This document shows, one piece after another, positions 23,219 to 31,013 of a stretch of DNA of 34,044 nucleotides. Source of the stretch: Candidatus Eiseniibacteriota bacterium. GTDB taxonomy: Bacteria > Eisenbacteria > RBG-16-71-46. The translations under genes were made by a program, and so were the position numbers. Location: positions 10,969 to 45,012 of the forward strand of contig VBOT01000021.1 in assembly GCA_005893225.1 (NCBI GenBank), read 5' to 3'. Within the stretch, counting starts at the first letter, position 1, and the number at the start of each line of letters is the position of its first letter. The notes beneath the pieces were generated by a model. The model saw only the letters and a program-made list of their open reading frames with translations. It had not been told where the DNA came from and did not search any database.

Positions 23219-24661
23219 TCAGATCTGCGTGGGAGGGCTGGACGGCGGAGCGGCGGGCCCCGGATCGGCCGCGACCATGCCCGGGGTCGGAGCGGGTGAA
23301 GGCATGTTCGGGACGGTCGCCTCGGAGGCGGGACGCCGCCCCCGCCACCAGCGCCCGAGGGTACCCGTGGTGAACTCGCTGCGCAGCCATGCGCCGCCTC
23401 CCATCGCCGCCGCGAGCGAGCTCGCGACGATCGAGACCACGGAGATGAAGGTGCCGATTCCCGGGAGCGGCGGGGCGAACCAGAACATCTTGAGGAGCTC
23501 GCCTGCGAAGCCCGCTCCGCTCACCAGCAGCACCCCCGCCACCGCCCGGCGTTCGAGCGAGTGCGCAGGCGGCGCGCTTCCAGGCATCGCGACATCCGCC
23601 GCGCGGCGCGAGCGCCTCAGGACCCACCCGCCGACCGCCTGCATCGCGACCGCGTAGCCCCACACCCAGAGCAGACCGAGGAAGACAAAGTAGCCAAACA
23701 GGGCGGCGATGGCGATCGGAATTCCGATGATGGTGATGCAGAGGATCGCCACCACCAGGCACAGGGCGATGAGGGACGGCACGATGAGCGCGCACACCAG
23801 GGCGGCGAGGCCAAGGGAAAGCGCCGGAGCCCTCTCCAGGACCTCGGCGGCCGCGCCGGTGCGTCCCGGCGCCAGCGCGGCGAAGCCCCATGCCACCCCC
23901 AGGAGGACGAACAGCCAGACCAGCGAGGCGGCCACGTGGCCGCTCCTCCGCACCGCGCCTGCTTCCGCGCCTCCTTCCATGTGGCGCAGCGCCTCGCGCG
24001 CCGCCCGGCCGTGGAAGCCCCTCATGCTCCTGAGGCCCGCCCCGGTGACGCGCTTGCCGCCGACGGCGGCCCCGGGATCCTCGCGGAGCTGCCCGCCCAT
24101 GCACACCACGTCGCCGTCCACCCGGGCGGTGGAGTGAAGGTCGACGTCGCCGCCGAGCGCCACCAAGTCCCCCTCGACGTGCCCATCGACCGTGACGTCC
24201 CCCCCGATCGCCATCAGGTCTCCCGCCACCACCTGATCCCGCTCGACGTGGACGTCCGACCCGATCCGCATGATGTCGCCGGTCCGGCCCGCGACCTCCG
24301 GGCGAGGAGGCTCGGGCGGAAGCGGAGCGGCGCCGGGAGCGGGCTCCTCGTCGGAGGAGCGTTCGGGGCGTCCCGAGCGCTGCGACTCGAGCTCCGAGGC
24401 GCTCTCGGGGGAGACGGGCTTGAACTTGAGGACCTCTTGCCCGGCGCTCGCGTTTCGCGCCCCGAGGCCCGCGAGCGCGCCGGCGACCTGCCCGATCCGG
24501 GCGGCCGTCGCGCGCGCGAGCCGCAGGGCACAGGGCCCGCCGTTGCAGCTCGCCCCGTGGATCGAAGCGCCGGACGACGAGGCGATCGCGAGCCCCAGGA
24601 TCAGCAACGCGCCGCCCAAGGCCGCCGGCCGCCGCGTCATGTCCCTGCCTTCGCCGCTCAT
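23219..24661 (-). CDS. Bactofilin-like repeat domain plus polytopic membrane domain
   Basis: The start ATG 24661 overlaps the stop of the upstream DUF4097 gene (ATGA) and has AGGAG at good spacing; a second ATG seven codons later is possible. Order in 480 aa: signal-like hydrophobic stretch (~10-30, ALGGALLILGLAIASSSG); a Pro/Glu-rich linker; short beta repeats of polymer-forming type (~120-200: DIMRIGSDVHV, VVAGDLMAIGGDVTV, HVEGDLVALGGDVDL, RVDGDVVCMGGQL); a basic stretch; then about five hydrophobic helices (~240-435) and a Pro/Ala-rich tail. The repeats resemble bactofilin (DUF583-like) coils. The arrangement suggests an envelope scaffold anchored in the inner membrane. No enzymatic motif. 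The sense of GDV.V repeats is shared with its DUF4097 neighbour. Confidence 0.8.
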   Translation of the reverse strand: MSGEGRDMTRRPAALGGALLILGLAIASSSGASIHGASCNGGPCALRLARATAARIGQVAGALAGLGARNASAGQEVLKFKPVSPESASELESQRSGRPERSSDEEPAPGAAPLPPEPPRPEVAGRTGDIMRIGSDVHVERDQVVAGDLMAIGGDVTVDGHVEGDLVALGGDVDLHSTARVDGDVVCMGGQLREDPGAAVGGKRVTGAGLRSMRGFHGRAAREALRHMEGGAEAGAVRRSGHVAASLVWLFVLLGVAWGFAALAPGRTGAAAEVLERAPALSLGLAALVCALIVPSLIALCLVVAILCITIIGIPIAIAALFGYFVFLGLLWVWGYAVAMQAVGGWVLRRSRRAADVAMPGSAPPAHSLERRAVAGVLLVSGAGFAGELLKMFWFAPPLPGIGTFISVVSIVASSLAAAMGGGAWLRSEFTTGTLGRWWRGRRPASEATVPNMPSPAPTPGMVAADPGPAAPPSSPPTQI

Positions 24662-25872
24662 TCTCCGCTCCTGACCCGGATGTCGCCCGAGGAGGTCCTC
24701 AGGACCACCGGAGCCGTACCGCCGTTCACCACCCCGGTCACGAGATGCCGCGTCACGTTCTTCACCGCCACCTTGGTCGAGAGGTCGAGCGACCCGTTCG
24801 AAGTCCTCATGTCGATCGCACAGCCGACCGAGGGCCCGAGCCGCGCGTCGATGTCGCCGCTTCCGGTCGTGATATCGGCGCGGCGCAGGGGATTCTCCAA
24901 GCTCACGCTCACGTCCCCGCTCGCGGTCTCGATCCTCACCAGCCCGGCTGCCGAGCGCGCCACGATAGCACCACTGGTGGTGCGCGCCACGAGCCCCCGC
25001 GGGGCGGGGCCGGCGTGGATCTCGCCGCTCACCGTGGCGAGCGACAGCGAGTCCTCGGAGCCGCCCACGATGATGTCGCCGCTGGTGCTGGTCGCCTCGA
25101 GGGCGCCGTGCGAGCCCTCGACCTTGACGTCGCCGCTCACGGTCTGGAGCCGGGCCGAGGCGATCCCCTGAACCTCGAGGCTGCCGCTGGTGCTCGACGC
25201 CTCGACCCGGCCGCGCGCGCCGCGCACCGCGACGTCGCCGCTCGTGGTGCGGAGGTCCTGCGAGCCCGAGATGCCCTCGGTCTCCAGATCCCCGCTGGTC
25301 GAGACCAGCGTGAGCGGCAGCCCGTCGGGGACCTCGAGTCCGAGCCTCACCTCGACCTTGGGGAGCTCGCAGCCGGAGAACACCTGCCACAGGCTCACGT
25401 GCACCGCCTCGCGCTGCGGGTAGCGGACGCGGACCACGAGGTTCCCGCGGTCGAGATCTGTCGCCACCTCGGTCTCGCGCGCGAACTCCGTGGAGCGGTC
25501 GGGGTCCGGGGCGCGCACGATCTTGAGGGCGGTGATCCGGATGCGGCCGCCCTCGCCGCCTCGCACCCTCACGAGCCCCCGAGAGTTCTCCACCCGGATC
25601 GACCGGATCCCCTGGGCGTCGATCACGCGTTCGCTCTGCTCGCGCCGGGTCTCCGTGCCCGCGCCGGCGGGAACGGCGGCCAGGGCCATCAGGGCGCCCG
25701 CAGCGACCAGGAGGCGCGCCGCGGCGGGAAGCGGAGGGAACGTCAGGGAGGCGACCCGGCGTCTCACCCGCGGGCCGGCCGAGGCACTCGCCGCAGGCGG
25801 GTCGCCCCCTCGCGCGGTGCCCGGGACACCGGTCCCGATCGCGCGAAACATCGATGAACGAGCCTCAGTCAT
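24658..25872 (-). CDS. DUF4097-family beta-repeat protein, exported
   Basis: The ORF begins at 25986, but ATG 25872 (MTEARSSMFRAIGTG) is the first plausible start, giving 404 aa; a second ATG at 25851 is possible. A hydrophobic segment (AARLLVAAGALMALAAVPAG, ~60-80) looks like an export signal behind an unusually long basic leader. From ~180 the protein is a run of short beta repeats of the DUF4097 type, each around TSGD or VSGD (LVSTSGDLETEG, LRTTSGDVAVRG, LQTVSGDVKVEG, ATSTSGDIIVGG, TASGDVSVS, TTGSGDIDARL, RTSSGDIRVRSG), building a beta-solenoid. Function of the family is unknown; members often sit near anti-sigma or envelope-stress genes. The stop overlaps the start of the bactofilin-like gene, so the two are translationally coupled. 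Confidence 0.85.
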   Translation of the reverse strand: MTEARSSMFRAIGTGVPGTARGGDPPAASASAGPRVRRRVASLTFPPLPAAARLLVAAGALMALAAVPAGAGTETRREQSERVIDAQGIRSIRVENSRGLVRVRGGEGGRIRITALKIVRAPDPDRSTEFARETEVATDLDRGNLVVRVRYPQREAVHVSLWQVFSGCELPKVEVRLGLEVPDGLPLTLVSTSGDLETEGISGSQDLRTTSGDVAVRGARGRVEASSTSGSLEVQGIASARLQTVSGDVKVEGSHGALEATSTSGDIIVGGSEDSLSLATVSGEIHAGPAPRGLVARTTSGAIVARSAAGLVRIETASGDVSVSLENPLRRADITTGSGDIDARLGPSVGCAIDMRTSNGSLDLSTKVAVKNVTRHLVTGVVNGGTAPVVLRTSSGDIRVRSGE

Positions 25873-25993
25873 GGTCCCACTACGGGGCTGGGTGAGCTTG
25901 GGTTGCGTCCGGATCAGCCGATGCGGTGGGGATTTTGCAATGAGGCAGGGAAGCGGAGGGCCGCATCGATGAAGCCCCCAAGCCAAAGTCGCA

Positions 25994-26026
25994 GGAGGGG
26001 AGCCTCCCTCACGGGATCCCCCCTCC
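25994..26026 (-). terminator. Bulged GC hairpin downstream of the lipoprotein gene
   Basis: On the minus strand GGAGGGG..GGA.TCCC, loop GTGA, GGGA..TCC..CCTCC forms a stable hairpin with a small internal bulge, 37 bases past the lipoprotein stop. The bases that follow are TGCGACTTT, only a short U-run. Likely the 3' end of the lipoprotein mRNA, before the DUF4097 gene. Confidence 0.45.
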
Positions 26027-26062
26027 CACGCTATCGATTGCCGAAAATCAGCGTCTCGCCGC

Positions 26063-26257
26063 CTACTGATGCATCGACGTGTCGGCGTGCATCGAGGTGT
26101 CCGCCTTCATGGTGGTGTCCATGCTGGTCTCGGCCGGAGGCGTGCTCGTCTCGCTGGTAGGCGTCGTCTCCTCCGCCTTCTTACCGCAGCCGATCGCGGC
26201 GAGTGCAATGGTGAGGGCCAGAAGGGCCACCATTGCCAGAGCGAAAATCTTCCGCAT
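26063..26257 (-). CDS. Small lipoprotein with Thr/Ser/Met/His-rich tail
   Basis: ATG 26257 is preceded by a strong GAGGAGGTGA site. The 64-aa product starts with a lipoprotein signal (MRKIFALAMVALLALTIALA) and a lipobox ending AIGC, followed by GKKAEE. The mature ~40 residues are low-complexity: TTPTSETSTPPAETS, then MDTTMKADTSMHADTSMHQ with a tandem DTSMHA repeat. Spaced Met and His could bind copper or another soft metal, but the composition is also typical of small spacer lipoproteins, so no function is assigned. It is probably monocistronic: an intrinsic terminator lies upstream (26335-26361) and a hairpin downstream (25994-26026). Confidence 0.82.
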   Translation of the reverse strand: MRKIFALAMVALLALTIALAAIGCGKKAEETTPTSETSTPPAETSMDTTMKADTSMHADTSMHQ

Positions 26258-26334
26258 TGTGTTCTCGTCACCTCCTCTCGGTCTCGCCGCGCCCGAATTG
26301 CCGGTCGCGGCCCTTGTTCTCAGTGCGCTCAAAA

Positions 26335-26361
26335 CGCAAAAACACCACTCGTGAGCGGTGT
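26335..26361 (-). terminator. Intrinsic terminator upstream of the lipoprotein gene
   Basis: On the minus strand ACACCGCT, loop CACG, AGTGGTGT (8 bp with one G-U) is followed at once by TTTTTGCGTTTT. It is the clearest Rho-independent terminator in the window. It lies ~190 bases past the cystathionine gamma-lyase stop and ~80 bases before the lipoprotein ATG. Confidence 0.75.
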
Positions 26362-26469
26362 CTTGGTCGGCAGCATCCCTGCTGTCCCGGTTTCGACGTT
26401 GTGTGAATGCTGGAGAATTCTGGGCCTTCCTCTTCTGGCAAGCGGGATCCTCCAACCGAAACGCGCGAA

Positions 26470-26498
26470 AGGCTAGGGGGCGGCCCCCCAGATGTCAA
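26470..26498 (-). promoter_or_regulatory. Candidate sigma-70-like promoter (consensus -35) in the gamma-lyase/lipoprotein intergenic region
   Basis: TTGACA (26493-26498, minus strand), a 17-base spacer and TAGCCT (26470-26475). The -35 is perfect, the -10 weak. Transcription would start near 26463 and meet the terminator at 26335-26361 after about 130 bases, before the lipoprotein gene. Confidence 0.4.
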
Positions 26499-26549
26499 CT
26501 AGGATCTTTGCTCGGCGCCCGGTAGGGTCCGGCCGGTAAACGAAACTTC

Positions 26550-27725
26550 TCAAACGGATTGCAGGGCCTGGGCCACGTCCGCCCGGAGGTCCTCGACATC
26601 CTCGATCCCCACCGAAAGCCTGAGCAGGCCGTCGGCGAAGCCGATCGACAGCCGGTCCTCGCGCGGCACCGAAGCATGGGTCATCGAGGCGGGATGGCAC
26701 ACCAGGCTCTCCACTCCGCCGAGGCTCTCGGCGCGCGCGAACAGGCGGAAGCGGCCGGACACCCGCCGCCCCGCCTCGAGCGAGCCGTCGCCGGGGATGA
26801 ACGAGATCATGCCGCCGAAGCCCGACGCCTGGCGCCTGGCCAGCTCGTGCTGGGGGTGGCTCTCGAGACCGGGATAGAGCACGGCCTTCACCTGGGGCTG
26901 GGCGGCGAGGAAGCGCGCCAGGGTCCGGGCGTTCTCCTCGTGGCGCTGCATCCGCACCGCGAGCGTCTTGGTGCCGCGCAGCGCGAGCCAGCAGTCCATG
27001 GGCCCCGGCACGGCGCCGGCCGCGTTCTGGAGGAAGCGCAGCTGCTCGGCCAGCCGTTCGTCGCTCGTCACCAGCGCCCCGCCGATCATGTCGCTGTGAC
27101 CGTTGAGGTACTTGGTGACCGAGTGGAGCACCACCTGGGCGCCGAGCTCGAGCGGACGCTGCAGGTAGGGCGTCATGAAGGTGTTGTCCACCACCACGCA
27201 CACGTTGCGCCGGCGCGCCCGCTCGCTCACCGCCGCGAGATCGGTGAGCTGCATCATCGGGTTGGTCGGCGTCTCGACGAACAGCATGCGGGTCCTGGGC
27301 CCGAACGCGCGCTCTACCTGGTCGGGGTCCTGGGCGGAGACGAAGCTGAACTCGAGCCCAAAACGCTTGAACACCCGATCGAACAGACGGTAGGTGCCGC
27401 CGTAGAGGTTGTTCCCCGCCACCACGTGGTCGCCGGCCGAGAGGGTCTGCAGCAGGGTGGTCGTGGCGGCGAGCCCGGAGGCGAAGCAGAAGCCGTGGCG
27501 GCCCCCCTCGAGGGCGGCGAGGTTGCGCTCGAGCGCGAAGCGCGTGGGGTTGTGAGTGCGCCCGTACTCGTAGCCCTTGTGCTTGCCGAGCGCCTCCTGG
27601 GCGTAGGTGGAGGTCTGGTAGAGAGGCACGACCACGGCCCCGGTGGTCGGGTCGGGCTCCTGCCCGGCGTGCACGGCGCGGGTGCTGAACCCCGAGCCGG
27701 GCGTGAGCGACGACTCTCCGCCCAT
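26550..27725 (-). CDS. Cystathionine gamma-lyase / gamma-synthase
   Basis: A 391-aa Cys/Met-metabolism PLP enzyme. Motifs: GFSTRAVHAGQEPDPTTGAV at the N-terminus; the canonical YEYGRTHNPTRFALERNLA (Tyr-Gly-Arg phosphate ligands); FASGLAATTT; VETPTNPMMQLTDLAAV; VVDNTFMTPYLQRPL; Schiff-base lysine in HSVTKYLNGHSDMIGG; LALRGTKTLAVRMQRHE; and SLGGVESLVCHPASMTHASV. These fit both gamma-lyase and gamma-synthase. Because the adjacent upstream gene is cystathionine beta-synthase with only 52 bp between them, gamma-lyase in reverse transsulfuration (homocysteine to cysteine) is the likelier role; this rests on context. The start ATG has no strong ribosome site. Confidence 0.93.
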   Translation of the reverse strand: MGGESSLTPGSGFSTRAVHAGQEPDPTTGAVVVPLYQTSTYAQEALGKHKGYEYGRTHNPTRFALERNLAALEGGRHGFCFASGLAATTTLLQTLSAGDHVVAGNNLYGGTYRLFDRVFKRFGLEFSFVSAQDPDQVERAFGPRTRMLFVETPTNPMMQLTDLAAVSERARRRNVCVVVDNTFMTPYLQRPLELGAQVVLHSVTKYLNGHSDMIGGALVTSDERLAEQLRFLQNAAGAVPGPMDCWLALRGTKTLAVRMQRHEENARTLARFLAAQPQVKAVLYPGLESHPQHELARRQASGFGGMISFIPGDGSLEAGRRVSGRFRLFARAESLGGVESLVCHPASMTHASVPREDRLSIGFADGLLRLSVGIEDVEDLRADVAQALQSV

Positions 27726-27777
27726 CAGGAGGGTCCCGCCCCCGGTCCCGTCGTCCCGGGGTCCACCCGCCGTGCCA

Positions 27778-29178
27778 TCACTCGCCGCCGACGATGAACT
27801 GGAGCATGTCGAATCGCGTGAGGATCCCCACCACCGAACCGTTCTGGCTCACCAGCACGGCCGGGGTGCGGGCGGTGAGCAGGCGCGTGACCTGCTCGAC
27901 CGGCTCGTCGCGCGGGACGACCGGCAGGGGCTCCGCCATGAACGACTCGACCGGCTGGTCGAGCGCCGAGGAGTCCTGCAGCACGCTCTTCAGGATCTCG
28001 CTGTCGTAGAGCGTGCCCACCACTTCCTTGTCCTTGAACACCGGGATCTGGGTGATGTTGTGGCGCTCAACCAGCGCGAGCGCGCGGCGCAGCGACTCCC
28101 CCACCTGAACCGAGAGCAGCGGCGGGATCTCGCGCCCCTTGCCCGCGACCACGTCGGCGACCAGAGTGACCGCCGGGTCGAGCAGGTGATTGTCGCGCAT
28201 CCAGGCGTCGTTGTGGACCTTGCTGAGGTAGCGCTCGCCGGTGTCGGGAAGCACCACCACCAGCAGATCGGCCGGCGTCAAGTGCTTCGCGACCTCGAGC
28301 GCCACCCACGCGGCCATCCCGCCCGAGCCCCCGACGAAGATCGCGTCCTCGCGCGCCAGGCGGCGGGTGAGGTTCAGGGCCTCGCGGTCCCCGCACGAGA
28401 TCACCTGGTCGATCAAGGAGAAGTCGGTGGCGCTCGGGATGAAGTCCTCCCCGACCCCCTCGATCTTGTAGGTATGAGCCTCGGTGATCTCGCGGGTCTC
28501 GTGATAGTGCTTGAGGATCGAGCCCACCGGGTCGGCTCCGATGACCTTGACTCCCGGGCGGCGTTCCTTGAGATAGCGCGCCACGCCCGAGATCGTGCCT
28601 CCCGTCCCCATGCCCGCCACGAAGTGGGTGATCTTGCCGGCGGTCTGCTCCCAGATCTCGGGCCCGGTGGTCTCGTAATGGGCCTGTGGGTTGGCCGGGT
28701 TGTGATACTGGTCGGTCAGGAACGCTCCGGGCCGCTCGGCGGCGATGCGGCGCGCCACCGAGTAGTACGACTCCGGTGAATCCGGCGGCACGGCGGTCGG
28801 GCTCAGCAGGACCTCGGCGCCGAAGGCCTTGAGAAGGTTGACCTTCTCGCTCGAGACCTTGTCGGGCATGCAGAACACCGACCGGTAGCCCCGGACCGCC
28901 GCCACCATCGCGAGGCCGAGACCGGTGTTCCCCGAGGTGCACTCGACGATGGTGCCCCCGGGCCTGAGCTTCCCCTCGTGCTCCGCGGCCTCGACCATGG
29001 CGAGCCCGATCCGGTCCTTGACGCTGCTGCCGGGATTCAGGGTCTCCATCTTGGCGAGCACCGGCGCGGGACAGTGCCGGGCGACCCTTCTCAGCCGCAC
29101 GAGCGGAGTGCGCCCCACGGTCTCCAGGATCGTCTCGAAGTACTGGACGCCTTCGAGGGCGGTGGTCAAGGGAGGCAA
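27778..29178 (-). CDS. cbs: Cystathionine beta-synthase with C-terminal CBS-domain pair
   Basis: A fold-type II PLP enzyme of 466 aa. Catalytic part (~1-330): VGRTPLVRLRRV, the PLP lysine in NPGSSVKDRIGLAM, the substrate loop TSGNTGLGLAM, the phosphate-binding loop GMGTGGTISGVARYL and VGGSGGMAAW. A pair of CBS domains follows (~345-466: PPLLSVQVGESLRRAL...GTLYDSEIL and ESFMAEPLPVV...GILTRFDML), which in homologues tune activity. It condenses homocysteine or an activated serine with its partner to cystathionine; the CBS pair argues for beta-synthase over plain cysteine synthase. The start is uncertain: TTG 29178 (track) is too close to the AGGAG site, whereas TTG 29169 three codons later is well spaced. 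The gamma-lyase gene follows 52 bp downstream. Confidence 0.93.
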   Translation of the reverse strand: MPPLTTALEGVQYFETILETVGRTPLVRLRRVARHCPAPVLAKMETLNPGSSVKDRIGLAMVEAAEHEGKLRPGGTIVECTSGNTGLGLAMVAAVRGYRSVFCMPDKVSSEKVNLLKAFGAEVLLSPTAVPPDSPESYYSVARRIAAERPGAFLTDQYHNPANPQAHYETTGPEIWEQTAGKITHFVAGMGTGGTISGVARYLKERRPGVKVIGADPVGSILKHYHETREITEAHTYKIEGVGEDFIPSATDFSLIDQVISCGDREALNLTRRLAREDAIFVGGSGGMAAWVALEVAKHLTPADLLVVVLPDTGERYLSKVHNDAWMRDNHLLDPAVTLVADVVAGKGREIPPLLSVQVGESLRRALALVERHNITQIPVFKDKEVVGTLYDSEILKSVLQDSSALDQPVESFMAEPLPVVPRDEPVEQVTRLLTARTPAVLVSQNGSVVGILTRFDMLQFIVGGE

Positions 29179-29272
29179 AGCTCCTGGGCGGCTCTCACGG
29201 GGTGGGCCCTTTCCTGAAGGGCCGGCGCGCCTGCGCTCCGGGACAGGCGGCGCGCTCCAAGCCCGAGGACGC

Positions 29273-29302
29273 AGGGTAGGGTGGGGGTCGGAAGAGAGTC
29301 AA
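29273..29302 (-). promoter_or_regulatory. Candidate promoter of the cbs-gamma-lyase operon
   Basis: TTGACT (29297-29302, minus strand), an 18-base spacer and TACCCT (29273-29278). Transcription would start ~90 bases upstream of the cbs start. The -35 matches five of six, the -10 three of six. Confidence 0.35.
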
Positions 29303-29550
29303 GGGCCGCCGCCGGCGGTGGGGCATCGCACCCAGGTTCCGCCGCCGTCGTGCGGGCGTCGTTCGCCCGCGACAGCCGACGCGAGCCCCGGGTTCCTTCG
29401 CCGCTCTGCTGCGCGGACCCTCGCAGCCGCGGCTCCCCGGCCGCAAGCCGCCCCTCGTCACCGACCTAGCTCCGGGAGGCCGTGATCGACGAGGCCGCTC
29501 GCTTCACCCGGCGCGCCGGATCCATGGGTCACCTAGGATCCAGACGCCGG

Positions 29551-29668
29551 CATGATATCAGACAATCACAATCTAGATTAATTCTTACAACCACATGTAT
29601 CACGTTCTAGTAAGTTTTGGTTTACTGTAAGATATCAACCTGCTTTATACTAATAGCAGGTTTCCACG
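29551..29668. promoter_or_regulatory. AT-rich island with clustered palindromes upstream of the UXS-kinase operon
   Basis: Contains TGATATCA (29553-29560), AATCTAGATT (29570-29579), TTAC-T-GTAA (29622-29630) and the perfect 8-bp hairpin AACCTGCT / AGCAGGTT (29637-29662), whose loop carries TATACT, a possible -10 box (a TTTACT lies 19 bases upstream of it). Probable promoter/operator of the operon beginning at 29791; the exact promoter elements are not certain. Confidence 0.45.
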
Positions 29669-29790
29669 TGTTCAGACGCGCCGCGAAGTGACCCCCGCCT
29701 TCCATCCAAGAGATACGAGGGCCCTGAGAACCGGCCGCTCGACGCCCGCGGACCAAACACATCTCGCTAGCAATCCAACCTGGAGGGTCC

Positions 29791-30834
29791 ATGCGTGTTC
29801 TAGTCGCGGGTGGCGCAGGTATGATCGGCTCGAACCTGTGCGAGCAGTTGTTGTCCCGGGGCCACGAGGTGTTCTGCGTGGACAACCTCGTCACCGGCCG
29901 CCGCGTCAATATCGAGGCCCTGCTCGCTCAGCCGCGCTTCCACTTCGTGCAGCACGACATCATCCACGAGCTGCCGGCGTTCGCCCTGATGGACCGGATC
30001 TTTCACCTGGCGAGCCCCGCCAGCCCGCCCGGCTACACGCGCGTCCCGATCGAGACGCTGCGCGTCAATAGCGAGGGAACCCGCCGGCTGCTCGAGATGG
30101 CGGAGTTGCACGGCGCGCGCCTCCTGTACACGAGCACCTCGGAGACCTACGGCGACCCTCTCCAGCACCCCCAGTCCGAGGACTATCGCGGCAACGTGAG
30201 CTGCACCGGCCCCCGTTCCATGTACGACGAGGCCAAGCGCTACGGCGAGGCGCTCACCATGGCCTTCGTGAGGACTCGGGGACTGGATGCCCGGGTGGTT
30301 CGCATCTTCAACACCTACGGCCCGCGCTCGGCTCCCGACGACGGCCGGCTGGTGGTGAATCTCATCACGCAGGCCCTGCGCGGCCAGCCCATGACGATCT
30401 ACGGGGACGGCTCCCAGACCCGCTCGCTCTGTTACGTCTCCGATATGGTCAGCGGCCTGATTTGCGCCATGGAGTCGCCGCGCGCCGCCGGCGAGGTCGT
30501 CAATCTCGGCAACGCCGAGGAGCACACGGTGCTCGAGTTCGCGCGCATGATCCGCGAGCTGACCAGCTCCACGTCCGGATTCGTATTCGGTCCTCCCGCG
30601 GTGGGTGACGATCCGCAGCTCCGCTGCCCCGACACCCGCAAGGCCCGCGAGCTCCTCGGCTGGGAGGCGCGGGTGGGGATCCGCGAGGGATTGACCCAGA
30701 CCATCAACTATTTCCGGAAGCTGCTCGACCTCGACGGGGTCCGCCCGGCGGCGCTGGCGCCGCACCAGAACGGCACGGTTCACCGCCCGTGGCTGAAGCG
30801 CATCGACGGCCTCCGCCACGAGCGGAGCTCCTGA
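29791..30834 (+). CDS. NAD-dependent SDR sugar epimerase/dehydratase, UDP-glucuronate decarboxylase (UXS)-like
   Basis: ATG 29791 follows GGAGGGTCC. The 347-aa protein is an extended SDR: NAD-binding GGAGMIGSN at the N-terminus; HLASPASPPGYTRVPIETL and TSTSETYGDPLQHPQSEDY, both strongly UXS-like; the catalytic YDEAKR (YxxxK); RIFNTYGPRS; TIYGDGSQTRSLCYVSDMV; and PDTRKARELLGWE. UXS converts UDP-glucuronate to UDP-xylose in the cytoplasm, feeding surface glycans. Some residues differ from textbook UXS around the substrate pocket (VSCTGPRSMYDE in place of VNPxGxRxCYDE), so a related 4,6-dehydratase or epimerase cannot be excluded. The last ~40 residues beyond the fold end in a basic, proline-containing tail. 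First gene of the + operon leading to three kinases. Confidence 0.88.
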   Translation: MRVLVAGGAGMIGSNLCEQLLSRGHEVFCVDNLVTGRRVNIEALLAQPRFHFVQHDIIHELPAFALMDRIFHLASPASPPGYTRVPIETLRVNSEGTRRLLEMAELHGARLLYTSTSETYGDPLQHPQSEDYRGNVSCTGPRSMYDEAKRYGEALTMAFVRTRGLDARVVRIFNTYGPRSAPDDGRLVVNLITQALRGQPMTIYGDGSQTRSLCYVSDMVSGLICAMESPRAAGEVVNLGNAEEHTVLEFARMIRELTSSTSGFVFGPPAVGDDPQLRCPDTRKARELLGWEARVGIREGLTQTINYFRKLLDLDGVRPAALAPHQNGTVHRPWLKRIDGLRHERSS

Positions 30835-31013
30835 AGGCGGTGGCTTCGCACTGAATCCGATCTTCCTCTTCGAAACGCGAAACCAGTGGATCTTGCGGCG
30901 AATTCCAGGCAGGGAAGGAAGCGGGCCCGCCCGCGCGTTCGAGCGCGCGCTCGCACGGAGGCGAGCTCCTGAAGGGCTCCGAGTCATCGTCGCGTGAATC
31001 AGGGACCGCCGTG

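Larger units (their letters stand above)
29179..29790. other. 612-bp intergenic region between divergent cbs and UXS genes
   Basis: Very GC-rich on the cbs side, with several short hairpins (for example GCGGGCG-tcgtt-CGCCCGC at 29352-29370). At ~29551 it switches abruptly to an AT-rich island of about 120 bp, then returns to GC-rich before the UXS ribosome site (GGAGGGTCC). The track ORFs in this stretch look like shadows: no domain, no ribosome site. I see no RNA gene. Confidence 0.5.

Noticed and set aside
26268-26498. 76-aa minus-strand ORF in the gamma-lyase/lipoprotein gap
   Set aside because: Crosses the intrinsic terminator, has no ribosome site and no domain.
30825-30975. 13-bp direct repeat GAGCTCCTGAAGG (30825-30837 and 30963-30975)
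   Set aside because: Short, GC-biased and one copy is the end of the UXS gene; could be a small duplication but no element is supported.
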